DNA of 64,000 nt from Flavobacteriales bacterium (GCA_020435995.1 JAGQYO010000007.1:35170-99169); one strand, 5' to 3'. Numbered from the stretch's first letter, positions 26,825 through 36,612 are shown. Notes: generated by a model from the letters alone, not told the origin. Made by a program: numbers and translations.

Positions 26825-28237
26825 ATGGAATACTGGCACTCAATACTTTATATACTAGCACTTTTGGTTGTCCTTTTTGCATTCGTAAATGGGCATTCAA
26901 AAAAGGATATTTGGGTCCTCAACTTCATCATACTGGCATCTTTTATATTGAGAATCACAATTGCAAGCGATCCTTTTTTACATGAGTGGGATGAGCGTTT
27001 TCACGCCTTAGTTGCAAAAAATTTGATTAATCATCCTCTTACACCCACCTTATATGATTATGCCCCTTTGGGATTCGACGCTCAATCGTGGGTAGGAAGC
27101 CATGTTTGGCTGCACAAACAACCCCTTCCACTTTGGCTCATGTCTATTTCATTGTACGTTTTAGGAATAAATGAATTAGCACTGCGTTTTCCTTCCATTG
27201 TCATAGGTGTGCTTTCCGTATGGCTCACATTCCAGATAGGTCGTAAGTTATTTAACCGTCATGTTAGTCTCATCGCTGCATTTCTTCATTCTATTCATGG
27301 GCTTACACTTGAACTTATAGCAGGTAGAGTTGCCACCGACCACATTGATATCGCTTTTGCCTTTTTCATAGAATTAGCAATTTATATTGTAGTTTGTCAT
27401 CGAAAAACTTGGTGGAATTATCTACTCATTGGAATTTCTGTTGGCTTGGCCATCCTTTGCAAATGGCTACCTGCCTACATTGTACTTGGTATTTACGGGG
27501 CTTATAACCTAAACTCAATTCGAACTTTTGAGTATTGGAAAGGCTTATTCGTTATTGTGTGTGCTTCGGTTTTGGTATTCCTTCCTTGGCAGATCTATAT
27601 CTTTTCAGAATTTCCCCAGGAAGCAGCTTATGAAGCCCAATTCAATTACCGGCATTTTTCCGAAGTATTAGAGGGTCAAACAGGTAGCTGGTATTATTTC
27701 ATTCATAAAATCGGAACATTATACGGGGAGTTGATATATGTACCTGTCGTTTGGCTTATTTGGAGAGGTCTTAGAAAATTCAATATAAAACTCTCCATAA
27801 TTGCACTTTGGATCATTGTTCCAGTAGTTTTCTTTTCAATTCCCCTCACCAAAATGCAGGGATACATTCTTTTCACCGCACCCGCATTTTTTATCTTAAC
27901 AGGCCTTTTTATTCAACTCATGAAATACCGTTTCTACCAAAAAAAAATCATTTATAACCTTATGGTACTTCTTTTAATTGGGCTCCCCGTCAGATATTCT
28001 ATTGAGCGATTCAAACCTTTTGAGAAAATAGAAACCCCCGATTGGCGTAGAGAAATAGACATCATTAAGCAATCAAATCAAGGTAAAAAACATCTTGTAG
28101 TTTTTAATTTCCATCGACCTATTGAGTGTATGTTTTACACCGATTTTTATGCCTATCACCGAATGCCGACAGATAAGGACATACGTATTTTGAAAAAAGA
28201 AAACATTGAATTTATAATCTGGAATGACTTACACTGA
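26825..28237 (+). CDS. ArnT-like GT39/GT83 membrane glycosyltransferase
   Basis: The 470-residue protein is hydrophobic with about ten to twelve membrane segments and carries HEWDERFHALVAKNL near residue 60. This is the first-loop acidic motif (DE) of dolichyl- or polyprenyl-phosphate-dependent GT-C transferases related to ArnT. A lipid-linked sugar donor and a periplasmic transfer step are expected. The acceptor is unknown. The Dpm1-like enzyme at 38329 could supply such a donor. TTG at 26807 is an alternative start; ATG at 26825 is preferred. It overlaps folC by 14 bp. Confidence 0.83.
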   Translation: MEYWHSILYILALLVVLFAFVNGHSKKDIWVLNFIILASFILRITIASDPFLHEWDERFHALVAKNLINHPLTPTLYDYAPLGFDAQSWVGSHVWLHKQPLPLWLMSISLYVLGINELALRFPSIVIGVLSVWLTFQIGRKLFNRHVSLIAAFLHSIHGLTLELIAGRVATDHIDIAFAFFIELAIYIVVCHRKTWWNYLLIGISVGLAILCKWLPAYIVLGIYGAYNLNSIRTFEYWKGLFVIVCASVLVFLPWQIYIFSEFPQEAAYEAQFNYRHFSEVLEGQTGSWYYFIHKIGTLYGELIYVPVVWLIWRGLRKFNIKLSIIALWIIVPVVFFSIPLTKMQGYILFTAPAFFILTGLFIQLMKYRFYQKKIIYNLMVLLLIGLPVRYSIERFKPFEKIETPDWRREIDIIKQSNQGKKHLVVFNFHRPIECMFYTDFYAYHRMPTDKDIRILKKENIEFIIWNDLH

Positions 28238-29444
28238 AACTTTAGCATACTTATTCAGTCAATTGCCCATGTACCAAAGAGATGGCAAGGCGGCCTACAA
28301 AGCTAATTTGGACAACACACATAAGCTTATGGATTTGTTGGATCATCCTTATCAACAGTTTAAATCCATACATGTAGGTGGCACCAATGGCAAAGGAAGT
28401 ACATCTCACATGTTGGCCTCTATTTTACAAGAAAACGGATACAAGGTCGGACTCTATACCTCTCCACATTTAAAGGACTTTAGGGAGCGAATAAGAATCA
28501 ATGGGGAAATGATTTCTGAAAAAGAAGTAATTCGTTTCGTTGACCAACATAGGGTAGAATTTGAAAAAATTGATTTGTCATTCTTTGAGTGGACGGTTGG
28601 CCTTTGTTTTAGCTTTTTCGCCGCCCAAAAAGTAGACTATGCCATAATTGAAGTTGGCATGGGAGGTCGGTTAGACTCTACTAACGTTATTTCTCCTGTA
28701 CTATCCATCATTACCAACATTGGATTAGATCACACACAGTTTTTGGGTGATACCAAAACCAAAATTGCGAGAGAAAAAGCGGGCATAATTAAACCTAAAA
28801 CCCCAGTGGTAATCGGTAGTTCATTACCCGATACAAAACCAGTATTTTCTGAAGTAGCTCGTCTAAATAATTTACCTATCTCATTTGCAGAAGAATTAAA
28901 ACAAACCGAACTATTTCCCAGTGATTTGAAGGGTGAATACCAAATAGAAAACCAAAAAACAGTACTTGCCGCTCTGCCATATTTAAAAAAATCGGGATGT
29001 GCCATTTCATCTAGCTCAATAGAAAACGGCCTTAAAAGAGTAGTGACCAATACAGGACTAATGGGTAGATGGCATGTGCTTTCTGATCATCCATACACGG
29101 TTTGCGATACTGCGCACAACGAGGATGGTTTAACGTCAGTACTTAAACAAATCCTAAAGTTAAAATTCAAACAAGCGCATTATGTTATTGGAATGGTCTC
29201 GGATAAAGATGTTACCCAACTTCTAAAACTCTTTCCGACTGACGGAAGATATTATTTCTGCAGTCCCAAAATACCTAGGGCTTTGAACGCAAGTCTACTT
29301 GCCAAATACGCCAAGGATGCAGGGCTTAAGGGCAATGTATTTGAAAGTGTTTCGGCTGCATTAGGTTCAGCTAGAGACGCCGCACATATAGAGGATTTCA
29401 TTTATATCGGAGGAAGCACCTTTGTAGTTGCTGAGGTGGTTTAA
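28224..29444 (+). CDS. folC: Folylpolyglutamate synthase / dihydrofolate synthase
   Basis: FolC adds glutamate to dihydropteroate and to folates. The 406-residue Mur-ligase-fold protein has the P-loop GTNGKGS at 53-59, the YTSPHLKDFRERIRINGE motif, VGMGGRLDSTNVI, and the DTAHNEDGL segment that stands for the family DGAHN. Only a single FolC is present here and a bifunctional role is usual. It overlaps the GT39-like gene by 14 bp at its start and the convergent Ca-ATPase gene by 4 bp at its stop. Confidence 0.95.
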   Translation: MTYTETLAYLFSQLPMYQRDGKAAYKANLDNTHKLMDLLDHPYQQFKSIHVGGTNGKGSTSHMLASILQENGYKVGLYTSPHLKDFRERIRINGEMISEKEVIRFVDQHRVEFEKIDLSFFEWTVGLCFSFFAAQKVDYAIIEVGMGGRLDSTNVISPVLSIITNIGLDHTQFLGDTKTKIAREKAGIIKPKTPVVIGSSLPDTKPVFSEVARLNNLPISFAEELKQTELFPSDLKGEYQIENQKTVLAALPYLKKSGCAISSSSIENGLKRVVTNTGLMGRWHVLSDHPYTVCDTAHNEDGLTSVLKQILKLKFKQAHYVIGMVSDKDVTQLLKLFPTDGRYYFCSPKIPRALNASLLAKYAKDAGLKGNVFESVSAALGSARDAAHIEDFIYIGGSTFVVAEVV

Positions 29445-32122
29445 ACCTCGGTTTTTACAAACAATTTGCGGAGTAGGTCAAAAGGAATCACTAACAGCGA
29501 AAGGAACATTACCCAAACCCATTCTTTCAAATTCAAAGGCACCGTTCTAAACATTTCACCACCAAATAATGTGAGTATTAACTGCACCACAAAGATTAAG
29601 ATCACAATTCTAACAAAACCCATATTCTGTGAAAGATCTAGAAATAAGTTCTTTTCTTCAACTCGCACATTAAACTTATTGAAGTTGTTGAGCATCACAA
29701 AGAGCGTAAAGAATGCTGTTAGGAAAATCAAATTGTTCTGTTCTGGTGTAGCTCCTTCTCTGGAGAACAACTCCGAAAAGAAAGGCAGTTTAAGGAAAGC
29801 AATACACAGTGCCGTCATAAAAAATCCATTGGCCAAGATAGAACTCCACATTCCCTTGGATATGAGCCCTTCATCTCTCGATTTAGGTGCCTCTTCCATG
29901 TGCTTCGCAAGAGGTGGCTCACCGCTAAATGCCAGTGCCGCAAGGGTGTCCATAATAAGGTTAATCCAAAGCAATTGAATCATAGTAAGAGGCAGCTCAA
30001 ATCCTAAAAATGGACATATAAATGCCAATAGAATAGCAGATACATTTACAGATAATTGGAAGGTTATGAATTTTTGAACTGAACGATAGATCGTTCGGCC
30101 ATAATGAACCGCGTTGGCAATCGACTGAATGTTGTCGTCAAGTACCACAATATCGCTGGCTTCTTTTGCTACCTCTGTACCCGACCCAAGTGCAAAGCCA
30201 ACATCAGCATTGCTCAGAGCTGGGCTATCATTTACACCATCTCCCGTCATGCCAACAACCAATCCCAAGGACTGCGCGACCTTTACCAAGCGCGTTTTAT
30301 CAGATGGCATACAACGACTGATCACCTTTAACTTAGGCATGATTTCACGTAATTCATCATCGGTTAATTCAGCTAATTCACTTGATTGAAGTGCCACGTG
30401 ATCATCTCCTTCAATCAGACCTGCATCTCTCGCTATCGCCAAAGCAGTACCATGTCTGTCGCCGGTACACATAACAACTTGAATACCTGCACTTCGTAAT
30501 TCTATAATCGCATCTTTGGCATCAGGCCTTAGTTCATCCCGAATAAGACTAAATCCCAATAAAACCATTTCTTTGGGTAAATGCGTTTCTGTAACTTGCT
30601 TTTCTGTTGTCGCAATTCCAATTATTCGGTATCCTTCGTCTGCTTTAGCATCCATTTGTGAAGAAACTGACTCCCTCATTTCGGGCGTAAGCTGGTGGGC
30701 CTTACCTTCCACATCATAATAAGATGTGCAATTTTCTAGAACGCGCTCTGCAGCACCCTTTATAAGCGAAACATCTCTTCCATTATCTAGGGTAACCATT
30801 GAAGCTGAAAACTTTCTGGCCGAGCTAAACAGAATTTGAGCTCTTCTTTTTGTCACTTTAGAAACGAACTGCTCTTGGTCGGCCTTTACAAATTTGAGTA
30901 AGGCACGCTCAGTACTATTTCCACCCAAAATTCGCTCTTCTTCCTTCGATGCTTCAGGGTTTACAATAGCGGAAGTATTTTCTCGAATAGCCAGATTTAA
31001 ATCATCATGCACCGTTTTTGGGAGATCTTTAAACCCCTTAAATTCATTTAGGTTATTCTCTTTGTTGCCGTCAATAATGATAAACCCTACAGCTTCAAGT
31101 TGGCCCTTGGTGATGGTGCCCGTTTTATCCGAAAAAAGAATATTCAGGCTACCAGATGTTTCTATCCCTAAAAGCTGACGCACAAGCACCTTACTCTTAA
31201 GTAGCTTTTGCATATTTTGGGCTAACACAATGGCAATCATCATTGGTAGACCTTCTGGAACGATAACTACAATAATGATTACTGCTAATATGATGGCATC
31301 AACAATGTCCTTTACATACAAATGCCAATCTTGGGCAAAATATCCAGCTATATCACCATCAAAATCCAAGAAAATCACCTTAAACATAAAGGCTATGGCA
31401 ATCAAGGGAGATCCTAAATAGGCAATGTTGGCGATTTGATTTGCCAACTTTGTGAGCTTTTCGCGCAGCGGCCCAGGACGCTCCGCTGACTTTAGATCGG
31501 AAGCCAATTTTCCGAACTGGGTTTCATCCCCAACTACTACCGCTTCGAATACTGCTTCACCATCCTCAACAATAGTTCCCCGAAATAAGGTAAACTCATC
31601 ATCAAGATCTGTTATTTTTCCAGCACCTGCCATCTTCCTCACTGGCTCAGCCTCTCCATTAAGCATGGCCTGATTTACCTTAATTGTACCATCGATGATA
31701 AAACCATCACATGGTATTTTATCACCGGGTTGAAGAAAAATCTTGTCGCCCACCACGATCTCATTGATCCCGATGAGCCTTAAATCTTTACCGCGATAAA
31801 CGTTGAGGTATATTCTTGACGCTTCTTCTTGAAGCTTTTGAAAGGTTTGTTCGTTCTTAAATTCTGAAAAGGTGGCTACTAATGTGGCTAGAGCAACGGC
31901 CACCGCAATTCCAACTCCTTCGTACCATTCACTATAACCAGCATAGCTCAATATCAAAACGACCACTAGTGCAGCGATAAGAATGATAATCATCGGGTCT
32001 TTAGCGTTGGCTAAAAGTTTATCCCAAAAAGTTTCAGATTTCTGCTCCGATAGCGCATTTGAACCGTGCTTTGCTCTGGAATCTAAAACTTCTTTTTCAG
32101 AAAGTCCTTGGTGTTTAACCAT
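29441..32122 (-). CDS. Calcium-translocating P-type ATPase (PMCA-like)
   Basis: The 893-residue P2-type ATPase has the phosphorylated Asp332 in SDKTGTITKG, the fourth membrane helix motif PEGLP (289-293), GDGVNDSPAL in the P domain, and about ten membrane segments. The actuator loop reads NGEA (155-158), where the common form is TGES; the key Glu157 is kept. The helix and C-terminal pattern match bacterial PMCA-like calcium pumps, which export Ca2+. No calmodulin domain is seen. It is monocistronic and its stop overlaps folC by 4 bp. Confidence 0.93.
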   Translation of the reverse strand: MVKHQGLSEKEVLDSRAKHGSNALSEQKSETFWDKLLANAKDPMIIILIAALVVVLILSYAGYSEWYEGVGIAVAVALATLVATFSEFKNEQTFQKLQEEASRIYLNVYRGKDLRLIGINEIVVGDKIFLQPGDKIPCDGFIIDGTIKVNQAMLNGEAEPVRKMAGAGKITDLDDEFTLFRGTIVEDGEAVFEAVVVGDETQFGKLASDLKSAERPGPLREKLTKLANQIANIAYLGSPLIAIAFMFKVIFLDFDGDIAGYFAQDWHLYVKDIVDAIILAVIIIVVIVPEGLPMMIAIVLAQNMQKLLKSKVLVRQLLGIETSGSLNILFSDKTGTITKGQLEAVGFIIIDGNKENNLNEFKGFKDLPKTVHDDLNLAIRENTSAIVNPEASKEEERILGGNSTERALLKFVKADQEQFVSKVTKRRAQILFSSARKFSASMVTLDNGRDVSLIKGAAERVLENCTSYYDVEGKAHQLTPEMRESVSSQMDAKADEGYRIIGIATTEKQVTETHLPKEMVLLGFSLIRDELRPDAKDAIIELRSAGIQVVMCTGDRHGTALAIARDAGLIEGDDHVALQSSELAELTDDELREIMPKLKVISRCMPSDKTRLVKVAQSLGLVVGMTGDGVNDSPALSNADVGFALGSGTEVAKEASDIVVLDDNIQSIANAVHYGRTIYRSVQKFITFQLSVNVSAILLAFICPFLGFELPLTMIQLLWINLIMDTLAALAFSGEPPLAKHMEEAPKSRDEGLISKGMWSSILANGFFMTALCIAFLKLPFFSELFSREGATPEQNNLIFLTAFFTLFVMLNNFNKFNVRVEEKNLFLDLSQNMGFVRIVILIFVVQLILTLFGGEMFRTVPLNLKEWVWVMFLSLLVIPFDLLRKLFVKTEV

Positions 32123-32243
32123 TAATTAATTAGGCGTTGCTATTAAAAAATAAAACTATCAAACTTTTCGAATACACAACTCAAAATGGTACGTAATGTC
32201 AAAATTTAGGGATGAACGTACTTTTTCCCAAAAATTCACCTGA

Positions 32244-32783
32244 TTATAATCTCCCAATTTGAGTCTCGGATATGATGGTATTGCTCTCATTTAAAGCACG
32301 GTCGCGAATTTTAATTTCGAATCGGAAGGTATCAAATCCAAAATAGCCCGTACCTAACTTAAGGTCAACTTCTGCTTCGTAAATCTCAGAGCGACTGTTG
32401 TTTTCTATATATGGAATCCGATAATAGTAGTTTAAGGTGTCAATAATGGTATCATAACCAATTACAAACCCGCTATCATTTATAATTTCGTAGTACCCTG
32501 TATCAACATAATTCCATACATTCTGCGACCATTCTCCATTAAAAAACGGTCGAATATCCACAAAGGCATTGTAGCGATACAAACCAGCGGTGTCCTGCTC
32601 TTGAACCCCAATATCGCCATCACAATCCATTACATTAATGGTAACTAATCCTGAAGAAGAAGTAAGATCGATTTTTTTGATACTGATTTGTGGAATTGGG
32701 TTTTCACAAGATTCTTTATTACACGCAACGAACATGACGCTAAAGAGTAAACAACACGCTATAATCAAGTTTTTAAATCCCAT
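32244..32783 (-). CDS. Lipoprotein, unknown function
   Basis: From the ATG at 32783 this 179-residue protein has a signal peptide with lipobox FVAC and then NKESCENPIP. The rest is beta-rich with an acidic loop (DCDGDIGVQEQDT) of the kind seen in Bacteroidota surface lipoproteins. No named family is recognised. An exact TACTTTTG box on the gene strand at 32792-32799 implies that the eight extra codons upstream are not translated. Divergent from the small lipoprotein at 32914. Confidence 0.72.
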   Translation of the reverse strand: MGFKNLIIACCLLFSVMFVACNKESCENPIPQISIKKIDLTSSSGLVTINVMDCDGDIGVQEQDTAGLYRYNAFVDIRPFFNGEWSQNVWNYVDTGYYEIINDSGFVIGYDTIIDTLNYYYRIPYIENNSRSEIYEAEVDLKLGTGYFGFDTFRFEIKIRDRALNESNTIISETQIGRL

Positions 32784-32791
32784 TCTACCAG

Positions 32792-32799
32792 CAAAAGTA
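32792..32799 (-). promoter_or_regulatory. -7 box (TACTTTTG) for the leftward lipoprotein
   Basis: The minus strand reads TACTTTTG, an exact match, only 8 bp before the ATG at 32783, so the leader should be about 5 nt. It decides the start in favour of 32783 over 32807. Confidence 0.5.
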
Positions 32800-32870
32800 C
32801 GAAACACAAAGTCTTCAAAAATGCGGTCAGTTTAATTTCATATTGTCCTGAGTTGTTTAACACATATTAT

Positions 32871-32878
32871 TACATTTG
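32871..32878 (+). promoter_or_regulatory. -7 box (TACATTTG) for the rightward lipoprotein
   Basis: TACATTTG is an exact consensus match 35 bp before the ATG at 32914. A TTG at 32843-32845, 25 bp upstream, could be the -33 element. Confidence 0.5.
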
Positions 32879-32913
32879 CTTTTAAACGAAGAAGTACTAA
32901 CTTCGAACATCAT

Positions 32914-33189
32914 ATGAAAAAGTTTCTATTACTGCTATTAATCGGAATCATGGCCTCCTGCGACCCAGTAAAGAAGTTGCCCGAGGGAGAAGAATTTCAA
33001 TACGACATTGGTGAAGTTGTTTATTATAAAATAGATAACATGCCTATGCTTATTGATAAGAGGATGTACAAAAAGGGCAAGAAAATGTACAAAGTTGTTT
33101 TTAAAAACGAAGATGGCCAACTGCTTTTCAATGTGGTGTCCGAACATGAAATATTGTCTGCACCGCCATTTAATCGGGCAAGAATATAA
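32914..33189 (+). CDS. Small lipoprotein, unknown function
   Basis: The 91-residue protein has a signal peptide with lipobox IMASC (Cys16) followed by DPVKKLPEGEEFQY and a short basic beta-type domain (VYYKIDNMPMLIDKRMYKKG). No family is recognised. Its stop codon is the first three bases of a TAAATTTG box, and a terminator hairpin follows at once. Confidence 0.72.
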   Translation: MKKFLLLLLIGIMASCDPVKKLPEGEEFQYDIGEVVYYKIDNMPMLIDKRMYKKGKKMYKVVFKNEDGQLLFNVVSEHEILSAPPFNRARI

Positions 33190-33194
33190 ATTTG
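33187..33194 (+). promoter_or_regulatory. TAAATTTG box fused to a stop codon, upstream of the luxE-like gene
   Basis: TAAATTTG matches TAnnTTTG exactly. Its TAA is the lipoprotein stop codon and its last base touches the hairpin at 33195. A transcript started here would begin inside the hairpin. Function as a promoter is inference. Confidence 0.35.
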
Positions 33195-33222
33195 AACAAG
33201 CTCCTTTTGGAGCTTGTTTTAT
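33195..33222 (+). terminator. Intrinsic terminator hairpin ahead of the luxE-like gene
   Basis: A perfect 10-bp stem (33195-33204 with 33209-33218) closes a TTTT loop and ends in TTTTA. The next ATG is at 33225, so the hairpin is either a terminator for the lipoprotein gene, a 5' structure of the next mRNA, or both. Confidence 0.8.
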
Positions 33223-33224
33223 TC

Positions 33225-34208
33225 ATGGTCTTTTCTGAAAACGACATTTTCACGGTTGAAGGAAACAAGCAGTTTCTACGTTTTTCGCTCGAAATATTTC
33301 ATTATCAAAAAGAAAATAACCCCGTCTATTCCCAGTATGTTTCTCTCCTTTTAGGAAAAGATTACACACCCCAATCCCTACAAGAAATTCCTTTTCTTCC
33401 CATATCATTTTTTAAAACCCATAGGGTAAAAACAGGTTTATTTGATCATGAGCTTAGTTTTTCTAGTTCGGGCACTACTGGAACGACCACCAGTACTCAT
33501 TATGTAAAAAGTGCCACGATATACCATCAAAGTTTTGTAAGAGGCTTCGAGCGCTTTTTTGGCCATCCTTCCGGCTTTTGTTTTCTGGGCTTGCTACCTT
33601 CTTATCTAGAAAGAGATGGGTCATCTTTGTTGTATATGGTCGACCAATTAATGACTATTTCGAGCCACCCTTCCAATGGTTTTTACCTCAACAACCATAA
33701 ACAATTGGCTGAAGTTATAAAGCAATTGGAATCGAAAAATCAACCCACAATTTTATTTGGAGTTACATTTGGTTTACTCGATTTTTTTGAGACCCACCCC
33801 ATAAAATTGAAAAACGTAAAAATCATCGAAACCGGCGGAATGAAGGGCAGAAGAAAAGAACTGACTCGACAGGAAGTTCATCAATTCTTATCTGAACAAA
33901 CGGGCTCTCAAAATATTTATTCAGAATATGGAATGACAGAGCTTTTGAGCCAAGCGTATTCCTTAAAAGATGGTCTTTTTGAATGCCCAAACTGGATGCG
34001 GGTAATGACTAGAAAAACCAATGACCCCTTGAGCATCGAATCGCACGGAAAAACTGGTGGAATAAACGTAATTGACTTGGCCAACCTACACTCGTGCTCC
34101 TTTATCGCTACCCAAGACTTAGGAAAAACCAATAAAAACGGACAATTCGAAATTCTTGGCAGGTTTGACAACAGCGACCTTCGGGGCTGTAACCTAATGG
34201 CTATTTAA
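33225..34208 (+). CDS. LuxE/PaaK-like acyl-protein synthetase
   Basis: From the ATG at 33225 the protein has 327 residues and resembles LuxE acyl-protein synthetases and PaaK-type ligases of the ANL superfamily. The nucleotide-binding loop is [10 protein letters not shown] at about 80-89; SEYGMTEL is the A5-like motif; [10 protein letters not shown] and [11 protein letters not shown] are typical of the LuxE group. It should activate a carboxylic acid as acyl-AMP and transfer it to a thiol. No luxC, luxD or luciferase gene is nearby, so bioluminescence is not implied. An upstream TTG at 33192 would place the terminator hairpin inside the gene and is rejected. It overlaps tyrS by 4 bp, convergently. 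Confidence 0.82.
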   Translation: MVFSENDIFTVEGNKQFLRFSLEIFHYQKENNPVYSQYVSLLLGKDYTPQSLQEIPFLPISFFKTHRVKTGLFDHELSFSSSGTTGTTTSTHYVKSATIYHQSFVRGFERFFGHPSGFCFLGLLPSYLERDGSSLLYMVDQLMTISSHPSNGFYLNNHKQLAEVIKQLESKNQPTILFGVTFGLLDFFETHPIKLKNVKIIETGGMKGRRKELTRQEVHQFLSEQTGSQNIYSEYGMTELLSQAYSLKDGLFECPNWMRVMTRKTNDPLSIESHGKTGGINVIDLANLHSCSFIATQDLGKTNKNGQFEILGRFDNSDLRGCNLMAI

Positions 34209-35479
34209 ACAATGTGGACTACAAAGTATTTTTTCTTTCCGTGTTGGAGCAGAAGGTATTTATTAGAAATAAGGTCATTTGAATCAATAACTTTTTCTTC
34301 ATTGATTTTCTCCTTATTTAAACTAATTGAATTTTCCTTTAACGCCCTTCTTGCCTCACCATTTGACTTAAAAAACCCTGTTTTTCCAGACAACACATCT
34401 ACAATTCCCAATGAATTTGATAATTCAGACTTGTGTATTTCTGCTTGGGGTACACCATCGAAAATAGAAAGAAAATCATCTTCGGATAGCCTTCTCAATG
34501 CCTCTCCAGTAGACTTTCCAAAAAGGATTTCAGATGCTTCAACGGCGTGTTCAAAATCTTCCTTCGAGTGCACGCGCGTGGTAATATCCTCAGCCAAGGT
34601 TTTTTGAAGCAATCTCTGATGAGGAGCATGCTCATGTTCTGTAATAAGTGATTCTATTTCCTCTTTGGCCCGAGTGGTGAAAATTCGAATATAATTGGCG
34701 GCGTCTTCATCAGATGAATTTAACCAGTACTGATAGAACTTGTATGCTGATGTTCTTTCCTTATCTAACCATACATTTCCACCCTCAGTTTTCCCGAATT
34801 TCGTTCCATCCGCTTTTTTTATAAGTGGAGTGGTAACGGCATACGCCTCACCGCCACCCATTCGCCGTATAAGTTCGGTCCCCGTCACTATATTCCCCCA
34901 TTGGTCTGAACCTCCGAGTTGAACTACGCAATTTTTGTTTTTATGAAGCCAATAGAAATCATATCCTTGAACCAGTTGATAAGAAAACTCGGTAAAGGAA
35001 AGCCCTGTTTCCAATCGGGTTTTTACGCTGTCTTTGGCCATCATATAATTCACCGTAATATGCTTGCCCACATCTCGAATAAACTCTAAGAATCCCATTT
35101 GTCCAAACCATTCGTAATTATCCACGATTTCTGCAGAATTGACACCATTCTCAAAATCTAAAAATTGTTCGAGTTGTTTTCGAATACCCTCAATATTGGT
35201 AAGTACTTGCTCTCTTGTAAGTAGGTTTCTCTCATTTGACTTCCCAGAAGGATCTCCAACCATTCCCGTAGCACCACCTACTAGAGCAATCGGTTTGTGG
35301 CCAGCCCGCTGAAAATGAACAAGGGTCATAATCTGCACCAAGCTACCAATATGAAGGCTGTCTGCTGTTGGGTCAAATCCAATGTAACCAGCTGATGGCC
35401 CTTTTTCAAGTGTTTCTTCGATACCCGGCATTATATCGTGTATCATTCCTCTCCATTTCAGCTCTTCAATAAAGTTCAT
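34205..35479 (-). CDS. tyrS: Tyrosyl-tRNA synthetase
   Basis: The 424-residue class I synthetase has the HIGH-type motif HIGS at 43-46, the KMSKS-type KFGKT, the [11 protein letters not shown] tyrosine-site segment and a C-terminal S4 RNA-binding domain ([19 protein letters not shown]). The length is standard. An exact TAAATTTG box on the gene strand lies at 35501-35508, 21 bp before the ATG. Confidence 0.97.
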   Translation of the reverse strand: MNFIEELKWRGMIHDIMPGIEETLEKGPSAGYIGFDPTADSLHIGSLVQIMTLVHFQRAGHKPIALVGGATGMVGDPSGKSNERNLLTREQVLTNIEGIRKQLEQFLDFENGVNSAEIVDNYEWFGQMGFLEFIRDVGKHITVNYMMAKDSVKTRLETGLSFTEFSYQLVQGYDFYWLHKNKNCVVQLGGSDQWGNIVTGTELIRRMGGGEAYAVTTPLIKKADGTKFGKTEGGNVWLDKERTSAYKFYQYWLNSSDEDAANYIRIFTTRAKEEIESLITEHEHAPHQRLLQKTLAEDITTRVHSKEDFEHAVEASEILFGKSTGEALRRLSEDDFLSIFDGVPQAEIHKSELSNSLGIVDVLSGKTGFFKSNGEARRALKENSISLNKEKINEEKVIDSNDLISNKYLLLQHGKKKYFVVHIV

Positions 35480-35500
35480 TGTTCCCGATTATTTGGCCGG

Positions 35501-35508
35501 CAAATTTA
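35501..35508 (-). promoter_or_regulatory. -7 box (TAAATTTG) for tyrS
   Basis: The minus strand reads TAAATTTG, an exact consensus match 21 bp before the tyrS ATG. Confidence 0.5.
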
Positions 35509-35590
35509 AACCGAAAAAGGAGCACTATACAAATCGTAGGATTCTCCATCTATTTAACCCAAGAAAAGGGCACTATTCGATGCTGTACAA

Positions 35591-35598
35591 TACCTTTG
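35591..35598 (+). promoter_or_regulatory. -7 box (TACCTTTG) for the epimerase gene
   Basis: TACCTTTG is an exact match ending only 6 bp before the ATG at 35605. If it is used, the mRNA has almost no leader. Confidence 0.45.
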
Positions 35599-35604
35599 GC
35601 CGCA

Positions 35605-36612
35605 ATGATATTTCTAACTGGTGGAAGTGGTTTGTTAGGTGGGCATGTTTTGCTCAACTTACTTTCTAATGGTTTTGAGGTAAAGGCGCTTAAAAGGTCA
35701 AGCACCCAACTATCAGCCATTCAAAGACTATTTGAACGAAACGATTCCCTTGATTTGTTCGATAAAACGAATTGGGTTGATGGCGACTTAAACGATCCCC
35801 AGTTTTTAGAAAAAGAAATAGCAGAATGCGAAACCGTGATTCACTGTGCTGCGGTTGTTTCTTTTAACAGCATTGACAATCAGGCCATGTTTCAATCAAA
35901 CGTAATTGGCACCGAGAACTTGGTAAATGCTTGTTTGGTCAACGACGTGCGGAGGTTGATTTACATAAGCAGCACATCCGCCATTGGCAAACAAAAGGCT
36001 GGTATTACCATTGATGAAAAGCTATTTTGGGAAGAGGGAATGAAAAACTCTTTTTATAGTTTCACGAAGTACCGAGCAGAACTTGAGGTGTGGAGAGGAG
36101 CTGAAGAAGGCTTAAGCACGGTGATACTTAACCCTGCAGTAATTATTGGGCCGGGCGAATGGGGGAAAAGCAGTACGAATATTTTTATAACTATGTGGAA
36201 TGGGCTAAAGTTTTTTACCTCTGGGAGCAATGCTTTTGTGGATGTAAGAGACGTAGCCAGAATCGTAGCGATATTCATCAACCACCCATTAAAAAATGAA
36301 CGGTTTCTCCTGTTTTCAGAAAATAAAAGCTTTAAGGAATTGTTCGAATACATAGCGGACAGTCTTGGCAAACCAAAACCATCGATTAAGGCGAATAGAA
36401 CTATGACGGCCTTGGCTTGGAGAGGGGCCTGGGTTTGGTCTAAAATTTCAGGAAAACCTACTGGAATCACCAGAGAAACAGCTAAATCTGCTAATTCAAA
36501 ACAGCTATACACCAACCAAAAAATTAAAGATGCACTTGGCATTGACTTTATTCCAGTAAAACAATCCATTGCCGACACCGCAGCCATTTTTTTACAAGAG
36601 CGTAAAAAATAA
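35605..36612 (+). CDS. NAD-dependent epimerase/dehydratase family protein
   Basis: From the ATG at 35605 this is a 335-residue extended short-chain dehydrogenase. It has the nucleotide-binding GGSGLLGGH at 6-14, the active-site Ser in ISSTSAIG and the YxxxK motif in YSFTKY. The related substrates are nucleotide sugars, sterols or flavonoid-type alcohols; this one cannot be assigned. The frame extends upstream to 35479 with no conserved residues, and the start at 35605 gives the usual Rossmann N terminus. It converges on the DUF4296 gene. Confidence 0.87.
   Translation: MIFLTGGSGLLGGHVLLNLLSNGFEVKALKRSSTQLSAIQRLFERNDSLDLFDKTNWVDGDLNDPQFLEKEIAECETVIHCAAVVSFNSIDNQAMFQSNVIGTENLVNACLVNDVRRLIYISSTSAIGKQKAGITIDEKLFWEEGMKNSFYSFTKYRAELEVWRGAEEGLSTVILNPAVIIGPGEWGKSSTNIFITMWNGLKFFTSGSNAFVDVRDVARIVAIFINHPLKNERFLLFSENKSFKELFEYIADSLGKPKPSIKANRTMTALAWRGAWVWSKISGKPTGITRETAKSANSKQLYTNQKIKDALGIDFIPVKQSIADTAAIFLQERKK

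Noticed and set aside
29466..31673. A series of plus-strand frames within the Ca-ATPase gene, the longest 170 codons.
   Set aside because: The minus strand has a full-length P-type ATPase with all motifs; the plus-strand frames are its shadows with no recognisable domains.
33225..34208. Bioluminescence (lux) locus.
   Set aside because: Only a LuxE-like gene is present, flanked by tyrS and a lipoprotein; no luxCDAB genes.
36054..36587. A 177-codon minus-strand frame opposite the epimerase gene.
   Set aside because: The plus-strand frame has the complete extended-SDR motif set; the antisense frame has none and no promoter.
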